NCBI GenBank assembly: GCA_035532215.1
Contig: DATKRK010000113.1
Span: 1-10,890, forward strand
Source of the DNA: JAICIG01 sp035532215
Lineage (GTDB): Bacteria > Planctomycetota > Planctomycetia > Pirellulales > JAICIG01
Reading direction: 5' to 3'
DNA: 10,890 nt
Made by a program: the position numbers and the translations under genes. Position 1 is the first letter of the stretch. Every line of letters starts with the position of its first letter. The notes beneath the pieces were generated by a model. The model had not been told where the DNA came from, made no database searches, and worked only from the letters and a program-made list of their open reading frames with translations. Below, in pieces: positions 1-6,146 of this stretch.

Positions 1-1
1 G

Positions 2-1606
2 CAAATCGGCCACGGCTATTTTCTGGAGCTGGAAGAGTTTCATTGCGGCTGGCTGCCGCTGGGCGAGCTGCGCGGCACGTGGAAAGGGCCGCGGAAGTTC
101 TATGAATCGCCGGCCTTGATCGGCTGCGCGCTGGCCGTCGGCCGCGAACTGTACGAGAATCTCGGCGGCTTCGATCCCAACATGCGGTACTGGGGCGTCG
201 AAGACCTCGACTTCGGCCTGAAAAGCTGGCTGATGGGCTGTCCGATCTTGCACGACCCCGACGCCGTGATCGGCCATCGCTTCCGCGCCGCCTTCGACAA
301 CTTTTCCGTGCCGATGGAGCATCTGCTGGCCAACCAGTTGCGGATGGCCCGCAAGAATTTCACCGAGGCCACGTGGTCCGATTGGGTGGATCGCTGCCGC
401 GCCCGGCACGTCGGCCGCATCGCCGACCATCCCGAAGGGCTCTGGGCCTTGGCCTGGGAATTGTTTCAAGCCGGCCGGGCCAGTGTCGAGCACGAGCGCA
501 CGATGCTGCTCGGCCATCGCCGCCACGATGAATTCTGGTACGCCGAACGGTTCGGGCTCGAATGGCCGCGGTTGGCATCGACCGCCGCGGGAAGCCTGCC
601 ACAGGCGCTATTCGTTGAGCCAAGCCCTAGTCCGAGCCCAGCGCCGTGCAACTGTAAAATACAGCGATTGATAGACGGTACCACGATATGGAAGGACCTT
701 ACGAACGCAAATCGACATTGCCTTCCTGGCGAATACATCCAATTAAGGGTCGTGTGTAGCGGATTTTCGAACGACGACATCACGAACCCAATCTGGACCG
801 TTGCCGGCAATATTTTCAAGAGCTGGGCGGCCGATAATCAGAATGGCGTTCTGACTCTTGTTTCCGATGCCGATCGTCGCGTGCGCGTTTTCACATTCTG
901 TTTTTATGCTCCAAGCAACGTTAACGCGCCGCTCGGTTGCTCGTTCAGTTTGCCCAACGGTAAGAAATGCGACATCAATGACTTTATGATTGCCGACGAC
1001 GTCACGGTAACATTTAAATCGACGGATCCTGACGGCGCCCCGCTTTTCAGTGGTCGCACTTCGCTTAACTCCACAAAGACGAAGGTCGGCCTTTACCCGC
1101 CTCCAGGCATTACGTTTGGTGCTGTCGTGCGCGTCCCACCAGCCTACGCGGTGGGCGAATGGAACTTCGTTCAAGTCGTCATCGCGCATCGGACAAGTAA
1201 AGTCGGCGCTACGTGCAAGTCAAACTATATCGGCGAAGAATATACACTCGATACAACCTACCCATATTCATCGACATGGCCAACAGGCGGAACCGGCCAC
1301 GGGATAACTGACGTTCCCGATCAGGCCCTCGGTAGTGAGGTGCAGATGCAGGGGAACGATAAGTTCGCGATGATAATCATGTTCAAGCCTGCAGGGCCGC
1401 ACAGCCAATTCGTTCCGATAGCGGAGACCGAATGGTCGTGGACGTATTGCTGCATGAATGAGGGCGGCTGGGTTCTTTACAATCCAGCCCAAAGCGCGTC
1501 GGCTTGGGTCAGATCGAAGGCGTTTCCTGTCTGGACGCAAAATGTAGTCGCTCTTCCATATGTCGCCGCGCCGTGTCCGCCGGCCTGTGACGGGTCCGGC
1601 GGCTAG
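2..1606 (+). CDS. Glycosyltransferase C-terminal part fused to a novel beta-rich Cys-containing domain (5' partial)
   Basis: The frame is open from the left edge, so the start lies outside the window; 534 residues are visible and residue 1 here is the codon at 2-4. Residues ~40-95 match the C-terminal catalytic half of GT-A enzymes like polypeptide GalNAc-transferases/galactosyltransferases (GT27/Glyco_transf_7C type): GGFDPNMRYWGVEDLDFG with acidic E67-D68, then GHRFR with H92, which corresponds to the metal-binding His of that family. It probably transfers a sugar from a nucleotide-sugar donor; the acceptor is unknown. Residues ~206-215 form a Pro-Ser linker (EPSPSPSPAP). From ~216 (CNC) to the end lies an unrelated, apparently beta-strand-rich region with Cys and Trp motifs (NPIWTVAGNIFKSW near 262; FKPAG and ETEWSWTYCC near 460-484). 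GC drops after the linker. The fusion may be a real two-domain protein or a recombination product. The glycosyltransferase call is fairly sure; the C-terminal domain has no assigned function. Confidence 0.75.
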   Translation, partial: QIGHGYFLELEEFHCGWLPLGELRGTWKGPRKFYESPALIGCALAVGRELYENLGGFDPNMRYWGVEDLDFGLKSWLMGCPILHDPDAVIGHRFRAAFDNFSVPMEHLLANQLRMARKNFTEATWSDWVDRCRARHVGRIADHPEGLWALAWELFQAGRASVEHERTMLLGHRRHDEFWYAERFGLEWPRLASTAAGSLPQALFVEPSPSPSPAPCNCKIQRLIDGTTIWKDLTNANRHCLPGEYIQLRVVCSGFSNDDITNPIWTVAGNIFKSWAADNQNGVLTLVSDADRRVRVFTFCFYAPSNVNAPLGCSFSLPNGKKCDINDFMIADDVTVTFKSTDPDGAPLFSGRTSLNSTKTKVGLYPPPGITFGAVVRVPPAYAVGEWNFVQVVIAHRTSKVGATCKSNYIGEEYTLDTTYPYSSTWPTGGTGHGITDVPDQALGSEVQMQGNDKFAMIIMFKPAGPHSQFVPIAETEWSWTYCCMNEGGWVLYNPAQSASAWVRSKAFPVWTQNVVALPYVAAPCPPACDGSGG

Positions 1607-1632
1607 CCAACTTCCGTGCTTTTAGGTTTGCT

Positions 1633-2190
1633 ATGAAATGCATTGGATTGCGATTTATCATCACAAGCAGCTTCGTTCTAGGTTTCGCGCTCTTGTGGAC
1701 GAGGAGCTCGTCACTGAGTCCGAACGTTAGCATGCCACTACTAGAAGCGGTTGGGAGTTCTGAAATGGTACAGCGTCAAACTACGACGACGGTTCAGGAT
1801 AGCGTCGAATTCACGGCGAGCGTTACGCAAAACTCACACGTTAGTCAGCCTGTGGACCTAGTCTTGGCTCTAACGAACCGCGGCAAGGTAAACATCTACT
1901 GGGGGGAGATTGACGGTGTCCGCGATTGTCTTTTGAGGGTCTACGACAACCGCGGGCGGCCGGTTCCGTACACGAGGGCGGGTGAGGCGAGGATCGCGAC
2001 TGCGGGATATTCAACGTATCGTCGAGTCGTAAGAGTGCTCGAACCAAACGAGTCTAAATACTGGAAATACAACTTGGTCGAATTCTTTGATCTAAATCGC
2101 GGTTCATATAAGTTGACGGCATCGATAGAGATTAATTTTCCTGACGGGCCCGAGCTGACAGTCGCCGATCTTGAATTTCACGTCAAGTAA
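1633..2190 (+). CDS. Membrane-anchored or secreted Ig-like hypothetical protein
   Basis: This encodes 185 residues from ATG 1633, preceded by TAGG at 1623-1626 with 6-base spacing, a modest Shine-Dalgarno. Residues ~5-22 (LRFIITSSFVLGFALLW) form one hydrophobic segment after a short basic start, which suggests a signal anchor or uncleaved signal peptide. The remainder is predicted extracytoplasmic. Residues ~57-185 read like one beta-sandwich: alternating hydrophobic strands, LVLALTNRGKVNIYW, VYDNRGRPVPYTRAGEAR, then LEPNESKYWKYNLVEFFDLNRGSYKL. That order (tolerance for 'normal' residues, D-x-x-GRPVP, LEPxES, FDLxxGxY) recalls BsuPI-like/Ig-like domains common in uncharacterised planctomycete proteins; this is a resemblance, not an assignment. 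It lies 26 bases after the previous stop and may be cotranscribed. Its GC is low for the window (the 60-base line at 2041 is about 37%). The start and coding status are fairly secure; no biochemical function can be given. Confidence 0.65.
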   Translation: MKCIGLRFIITSSFVLGFALLWTRSSSLSPNVSMPLLEAVGSSEMVQRQTTTTVQDSVEFTASVTQNSHVSQPVDLVLALTNRGKVNIYWGEIDGVRDCLLRVYDNRGRPVPYTRAGEARIATAGYSTYRRVVRVLEPNESKYWKYNLVEFFDLNRGSYKLTASIEINFPDGPELTVADLEFHVK

Positions 2191-2196
2191 AGTTAG

Positions 2197-2397
2197 GAGC
2201 GTACGCAAGAGGTAATCGCCGCTGTTGCGCGAGCAACACCGGCCACCCTCTCCGTCTCGCATGACTGGGAGACGGTCCCTGACGACACGTCGGGCTTTTT
2301 AGTCATCAACACGTCGACGTGGCAGCTCGCCAACGATGTTCCCGCGGACAACGCGAGCGCAGACGGCACGACAAAGATTACTTGGAATTTACGATAA
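2197..2397 (+). pseudogene. Gene remnant: C-terminal fragment of an unidentified protein, no start codon
   Basis: A stop-to-stop stretch of 66 sense codons runs from just after TAG 2194-2196 to TAA 2395-2397. It contains no ATG, GTG or TTG in frame, so it cannot start translation by itself. The translation looks like real protein: SVSHDWETVPDDTSGFLVI at codons ~29-47, then a Trp, and a plausible end, GTTKITWNLR. The 'W-x-TVPD-x-TS-x-F/Y-x-I' pattern is of a kind I associate with beta-rich repeat regions of phage-tail or surface proteins; this is from memory and unverified. It is in the same frame as the preceding Ig-like gene but separated by two stops (TAA 2188-2190 and TAG 2194-2196), so readthrough is conceivable but unlikely. 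Most likely it is the tail of a larger gene whose 5' part was lost in a rearrangement. Confidence 0.5.
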
Positions 2398-2424
2398 CAT
2401 TGTTCGCGAGTTGAGGAACTGCTA

Positions 2425-3246
2425 ATGAGGCGCGCGCGTTCGCCGCAAACGCGGCCTGTTTGGCTCCTCAGTTGGGCTAAAGTGAAGCGTCGCATCTGGG
2501 CTGTCGTCGTCGTGGCTGCGGCTCTGCCGCCGGCCGCTGGGTGCGCACCTGTCGAGGCGCAGGTTCCTAAGCGGGCTGACGATATTCGGATTACCAGCGC
2601 GGTGGTGCGTCAACTCCTCGCCTCGGATGAGAAGGAACGGCCGGACGCCGTCGAGCGAATTCGTAACGACTACAGGAAGGGCTCGGACGCGACCAGGGAC
2701 GGAATCGAAGTCGATCTTATACTAGTGATCGCGACGCTAAGCAATCAGACTCGGCGTTCCGGCGCAGTGCGGTCGGCGATGACGCTGGCTGGCGAACTTC
2801 GGATGGAGCGCACTGTCAAGTATCTGGTGGCGTTCGTCGCGTTTCCATACCAACGGCCGCGTTTCACGTCAGCCGACGAGCTTGAACTCTACATTCCGTT
2901 TGAAGAACCAGGATCGGCATTGGGCTGCGGTCCGATTGACACCGAATTCGCTAGAATGCCAATACGTCGCGCCTGCCCGGCGGTGTCCGCGCTCATTCAG
3001 ATGGGCGATGCGGCCATCGACCCGGTCGCGCGTGAATTAGTCTCGACGCGAAATGTTTATCGCAGGCGGTGTTGCCTCAAGGTGCTCAAGGAACTGGAAA
3101 AAGACCACCCGCAGGCGCGGGCGGCAATTGCGAAGGCAGTCGACAAGGCATGGTCGGAGAGCGACGCCAAAAGGATCGCCCGGTACGCTCGGCGCTTGGA
3201 TGAAAATCCCGAGATTGCCTTGTTCGCCGATGAATGGGATAAATAG
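2425..3246 (+). CDS. Putative lipoprotein with helical (HEAT-like) body, function unknown
   Basis: This encodes 273 residues. ATG 2425 is chosen because GAGGA at 2413-2417 sits 7 bases upstream. Residues 21-40 (KRRIWAVVVVAAALPPAAGC) make a basic n-region, hydrophobic core and a lipobox-like AAGC with C40. This suggests export and lipid attachment, although Ala at -3 is a weak match. GTG 2482 would give a tidier 21-residue signal peptide but has no clear ribosome site. The mature part is mostly alpha-helical by eye: helices around 54-85, 97-130 and 190-265, including AVSALIQMGDAAIDPVARELV and RRRCCLKVLKELEKDHPQARAAIAKAV, which resemble paired antiparallel HEAT-type helices. No catalytic motif is visible. 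It is the last gene of the lower-GC stretch, 57 bases before the glycosyltransferase. It could be a scaffold or interaction protein of the cell envelope; that is inference only. Confidence 0.65.
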   Translation: MRRARSPQTRPVWLLSWAKVKRRIWAVVVVAAALPPAAGCAPVEAQVPKRADDIRITSAVVRQLLASDEKERPDAVERIRNDYRKGSDATRDGIEVDLILVIATLSNQTRRSGAVRSAMTLAGELRMERTVKYLVAFVAFPYQRPRFTSADELELYIPFEEPGSALGCGPIDTEFARMPIRRACPAVSALIQMGDAAIDPVARELVSTRNVYRRRCCLKVLKELEKDHPQARAAIAKAVDKAWSESDAKRIARYARRLDENPEIALFADEWDK

Positions 3247-3263
3247 CGTACCGCACTGAGTTT

Positions 3264-3286
3264 CATTCGGCATTCTCCATTCGGCA
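3264..3286 (+). repeat. Short direct repeat in the intergenic gap
   Basis: The 9-base word CATTCGGCA occurs at 3264-3272 and again at 3278-3286, separated by five bases (14-base period). It lies in the 57-base gap between the lipoprotein gene and the glycosyltransferase gene, just upstream of the latter. No hairpin with a T-run is visible in this gap, so no terminator is called. The function is unknown; it may be a fragment of a dispersed intergenic repeat or chance. Confidence 0.45.
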
Positions 3287-3303
3287 GCGAAAGTAACAGC
3301 AAG

Positions 3304-5310
3304 ATGGAACCTGCTGAATGGGACAGTGCTGGCCACCCGCGAGTCAGCGTGTTGATGGCGGTGCGCAATTGCGAGCAGTATGTGCGCGCATCCGTCGCTT
3401 CGCTCGCGCGGCAGTATTTCACTTCGTTCGAAACGATCATTGTGGACGATGGTTCGACGGACGGAACGTCTGAAACCCTCGCTGAACTGATCAACGCCAA
3501 TCCGAGCTTGTCGATAGTTAGCAATCGAAACGTGGAAGCCCTTGGCATCGCGGCCAGCCGCAACCGGGCGCTGGCCCTGACCGAGAGCGAATATATCGCG
3601 GTTTTGGACGGCGATGATCTATGCCGGGCCGACCGGCTCGCCCAGCAAGCGGCCTTTCTGGATGCGAACCCACGCTGCTTCTGCGTCGCCAGCACGGCGA
3701 TGAGCATCTCGGCGGAGGGCGCGCCGCAAGAAATCATGGATTATGGCGTCCGCTCGCACGAACAGGTCGTCGAACAGCTTTTGGCCGGGCTGAATCCGAT
3801 CATCAATTCCTCGGCCATGTTTCGACGCCGCGAAGCGGTCGAGACGCTCGGCGGCTACAAGACCGAGGGGCCGGCCGCGATCGTCGAGGATCTCGACTTC
3901 TGGTACCGCGCGGTGTTGGCGGGTTTGCGGTTTCACGTGCTGCCCGACCCGCTGGTGTTCTATCGCTCGAACCCCGCGGGGCATACATACACCCGGAATC
4001 AGGAAATCCGGCAAGCCCACGAAGTGCGGCTCGGCGAATTCCGCCGCGAGTTCGAGCGGAGGCGCCGGCCGGCGGATTTTGGATTAGATCGAAAATCCAA
4101 AATCGAAAATCTAAAATGCGACGGCCCTCACCCTAACCCTCTCCCAGAGGGAGAAGGGACATTGCGGGCGCCGGGGCGTCTTTTACGGCGTCCGTCCGGC
4201 GGGCCGATTCGCGCCGCGTTTTTGACGCCCGTGCTTCATCTGGGAGGCGCCGAACAGTGGATCTTGAGCCTGCTCAAGCGGTGCGATCCGAGTCGACTGC
4301 GTTGGACCGGCGTGGCGCTGGCCGATTGCGCGCCCGTCCACGCGGGGTTCTGCCGAGAGGTCGCCGCGCACGCGCCGATCTACGGACCAGGCTCGGTCCA
4401 CTGCGAAAGCGTCATCCGTTGCGCGACGCCGCGCGATGCGCTTTGCGCGGCCGCGAGCGACGCCGACGTGCTCGTCGTCTGGGGATCGTGGAACATCCGT
4501 CCCGTCCTCGAAGCGGTCGGAATTCCGGTCGTCTACGTCTTGCACGGCGAGGGAGCGTGGTCCACGAATTGCGCCCGCGCGATCGAAAAGGAACCCGTCC
4601 GCCTGGCAGCGGTTTCGGAGGCCGCACGGTCCGCATTCAGCGCGAAGGTGCGTCATCGAGTCCGCGTGATCCATAACGGGATCGAGGTCGATCGCTGCGC
4701 GCCGAACCGCTCGCGCGAGAGCGTGCGCGCCGGCTGGGGGTTTGACGCGGGTGATCGGCTGGCGGGTTATGCCGGCCGCTATTCGGGCGAAAAGAACCCG
4801 GCCGCCGCCGCACTGGCGGTCTCGCGATTGCCGGAGCAGTTCCGCGCAGTTTATGCCGGCTCGGGGTTGCACGAAGCGGCGGTTCGAGCGATCGTTGAGA
4901 AGATTGCCGGCGAGCGGGCCGTCTTCGTGCCTGCCGACCGGCGAGTCGGCAACTCGATGCAGGCCTTCGACGTGGTGGTGACGGCCAGCCCGGCGGAAGG
5001 GTTTTCGTTGCTCGTTGCAGAAGCGTGGTACTGCGGCGTGCCGGTGGTTGCGACGCGCGTGGGGGCGATTCCCGAGCTTGAGGCGGTTCACGGAGAGCTT
5101 GTCGCGGCCGTGCCCATTGCTCCGACCGCCGAGGAGCTGGCGAGCGCGGTGGAAAGGGCGTTGTCTGCGGAGTTTCGACGCCAAGTCGTGCCTCGGGCGC
5201 GTGCCTTGGTCGCCGAAAGGTTCACCGCGACGCGCATGGCCGAGCGCTGGACCGACTATCTGATCGAGATTTGCGCCGAGAGATCGCGATGCGCAGGACC
5301 GTCGTCCTAA
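3304..5310 (+). CDS. Two-domain glycosyltransferase, GT2-type plus GT4-type
   Basis: This encodes 668 residues. Residues ~13-240 are a GT-A family 2 domain: VSVLMAVRN, IIVDDGSTDGT (45-55), the DXD-like metal site DGDD (102-105) and the acidic pair E195-D196 in VEDLDFWYRA. Residues ~300-655 are a GT-B family 4 domain: TPVLHLGGAEQW near the start, IHNGIEVD, AGYAGRYSGEKNP, and the EX7E donor-binding motif with E565 and E573 in SPAEGFSLLVAEAW, followed by GVPVVATRVGAIPE. The protein probably adds two successive sugars from nucleotide-sugar donors to a surface glycan at the cytoplasmic face; donors and acceptor cannot be read. No signal peptide or membrane span is seen. The ribosome site before ATG 3304 is weak, but the N-terminus fits the domain start. 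Residues ~258-286, which join the domains, are encoded by repeat sequence, suggesting that two once-separate genes were fused. The 3' end overlaps the sulfotransferase gene by 22 bases, implying translational coupling. Confidence 0.88.
   Translation: MEPAEWDSAGHPRVSVLMAVRNCEQYVRASVASLARQYFTSFETIIVDDGSTDGTSETLAELINANPSLSIVSNRNVEALGIAASRNRALALTESEYIAVLDGDDLCRADRLAQQAAFLDANPRCFCVASTAMSISAEGAPQEIMDYGVRSHEQVVEQLLAGLNPIINSSAMFRRREAVETLGGYKTEGPAAIVEDLDFWYRAVLAGLRFHVLPDPLVFYRSNPAGHTYTRNQEIRQAHEVRLGEFRREFERRRRPADFGLDRKSKIENLKCDGPHPNPLPEGEGTLRAPGRLLRRPSGGPIRAAFLTPVLHLGGAEQWILSLLKRCDPSRLRWTGVALADCAPVHAGFCREVAAHAPIYGPGSVHCESVIRCATPRDALCAAASDADVLVVWGSWNIRPVLEAVGIPVVYVLHGEGAWSTNCARAIEKEPVRLAAVSEAARSAFSAKVRHRVRVIHNGIEVDRCAPNRSRESVRAGWGFDAGDRLAGYAGRYSGEKNPAAAALAVSRLPEQFRAVYAGSGLHEAAVRAIVEKIAGERAVFVPADRRVGNSMQAFDVVVTASPAEGFSLLVAEAWYCGVPVVATRVGAIPELEAVHGELVAAVPIAPTAEELASAVERALSAEFRRQVVPRARALVAERFTATRMAERWTDYLIEICAERSRCAGPSS
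4075..4117 (+). repeat. AT-rich palindrome and 7-base tandem repeat inside the glycosyltransferase gene
   Basis: GATTTTGGATT (4075-4085) and its exact reverse complement AATCCAAAATC (4094-4104) form an 11-bp stem with an 8-base loop. Overlapping it is a tandem run of AAAATCN at 4092-4098, 4099-4105 and 4106-4112, plus a partial copy, AAAAT, at 4113-4117. This AT-rich block sits in an otherwise very GC-rich gene and encodes DFGLDRKSKIENLK in the linker between the two catalytic domains. Its composition is that of intergenic repeats rather than of coding sequence. I recall similar words being scattered in planctomycete intergenic regions; that is unverified. Confidence 0.8.
4125..4159 (+). repeat. 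Palindromic dispersed repeat encoding PHPNPLPEGEG, in frame
   Basis: A C-rich half (CCCTCACCCTAACCCT) runs into a hairpin: TCTCCC at 4140-4145 pairs with GGGAGA at 4149-4154 over a 3-base loop, and CCC 4137-4139 pairs with GGG 4156-4158 past a single bulged A. Read in the frame of the surrounding glycosyltransferase it gives P-H-P-N-P-L-P-E-G-E-G at residues 275-285. The 'PHPNPLPxGEG' translation is, from general knowledge, a frequent signature of a widespread bacterial REP-like intergenic repeat being read through. It follows the AT-rich palindrome directly, so the interdomain linker consists of two different repeats. Confidence 0.8.
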
Positions 5311-6143
5311 TCATAGGAACGCCCTATTGCGGCAGCAGCCTGTTGAACCTGCTGCTCGACTCCCAGCCCGGCGTCCGAGGATTGGGCGAGGCGGTGAACT
5401 TGCTGGCCGGACTACCGGACGCGCCGTGCAGCCGCTGCGGCGAAGGCGTCAGCGCGTGCCCGCTCTACAAGGCGGCGGATCGATCGCGCTTTTACGGCTC
5501 GCTCTTCGATTTTTACGCGGATTCGTCGGTGCTGATCGATTCGTCGAAGGAGTTCTGGTGGTATTTTCACGCCCACGCCTTCGAGCCGGTTTTCAATTAC
5601 AAGCCGATTCTGTTGAGCAAAGCGCCGCACGAATTCGCCGATTCCTGGCTGGGCCATCATCCGGGCGATTCGCTGCGCGGCACGTTTTTGCGATACATTG
5701 ATTTCTACAACGTGCAACTCGATTGGCTTTCCCGTCAATCCTGGTTTACGCCCGGCGATTGCCAGTCGATCAGCTATCGAGAGTTGGCCGCGCGACCGCA
5801 AAGGATGCTGAAGGGCGTATGCGATTTCTTGGGCGTGTCGTATTCGTGGAACCCGGCTTGGTGGCGCAGCGAGAGCCACATCATCGCCGGCAACCGGGTC
5901 GTCTCGGCCCAGGTGTCCCGCGAGCCGGCCGGAGTTGCAAGCGATCCGGCGTATCTGAATGGGAAATATCGAGGTCGCTTTCACACGATTTTTTACGATG
6001 CCGCGTGGCGGATCGACGCCGATCGCGCGGGCGCCTGCCGCGATTTGTACCGGGAGTTCCGTCCGCGGCTCGAAGCTTTGTCGAGCGCACTCGGCCAGCC
6101 CGATTGCCGCCAACTGGGCTGTGATTTGCAAGTGGGGAATTAG
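5289..6143 (+). CDS. PAPS-dependent-type sulfotransferase family protein
   Basis: This encodes 284 residues. ATG 5289 is chosen over the upstream in-frame TTG 5271 because the family N-terminus begins at RRTVVLIIG and GAGAG at 5278-5282 is well spaced. Residues 7-20 (LIIGTPYCGSSLLN) form the 5'-phosphosulfate-binding P-loop-like motif, here with a Cys where many members have Arg/Ser. C47-x2-C50 and C57 (CSRCGEGVSACPLY), IDSSK (83-87), SISYRELAARP (160-170) with CDFLGVSY after it, and the SHIIAGNR segment (196-203) are the usual blocks of bacterial Sulfotransfer-type proteins. It would transfer sulfate from PAPS to a hydroxyl or amine of an acceptor, here probably a glycan, given the glycosyltransferase it overlaps by 22 bases. 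No signal peptide or membrane span is seen, so it is likely cytoplasmic. The acceptor is not predictable, and other small-molecule substrates are possible. Confidence 0.82.
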   Translation: MRRTVVLIIGTPYCGSSLLNLLLDSQPGVRGLGEAVNLLAGLPDAPCSRCGEGVSACPLYKAADRSRFYGSLFDFYADSSVLIDSSKEFWWYFHAHAFEPVFNYKPILLSKAPHEFADSWLGHHPGDSLRGTFLRYIDFYNVQLDWLSRQSWFTPGDCQSISYRELAARPQRMLKGVCDFLGVSYSWNPAWWRSESHIIAGNRVVSAQVSREPAGVASDPAYLNGKYRGRFHTIFYDAAWRIDADRAGACRDLYREFRPRLEALSSALGQPDCRQLGCDLQVGN

Positions 6144-6146
6144 CCG

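Noticed and set aside
4092..4117. AAAATCN tandem run as a CRISPR-like array
   Set aside because: The units are 7 bases long without spacers.
4183..5184. A 333-codon minus-strand frame opposite the GT4 domain
   Set aside because: It is an antisense shadow of a domain with a clear EX7E motif.
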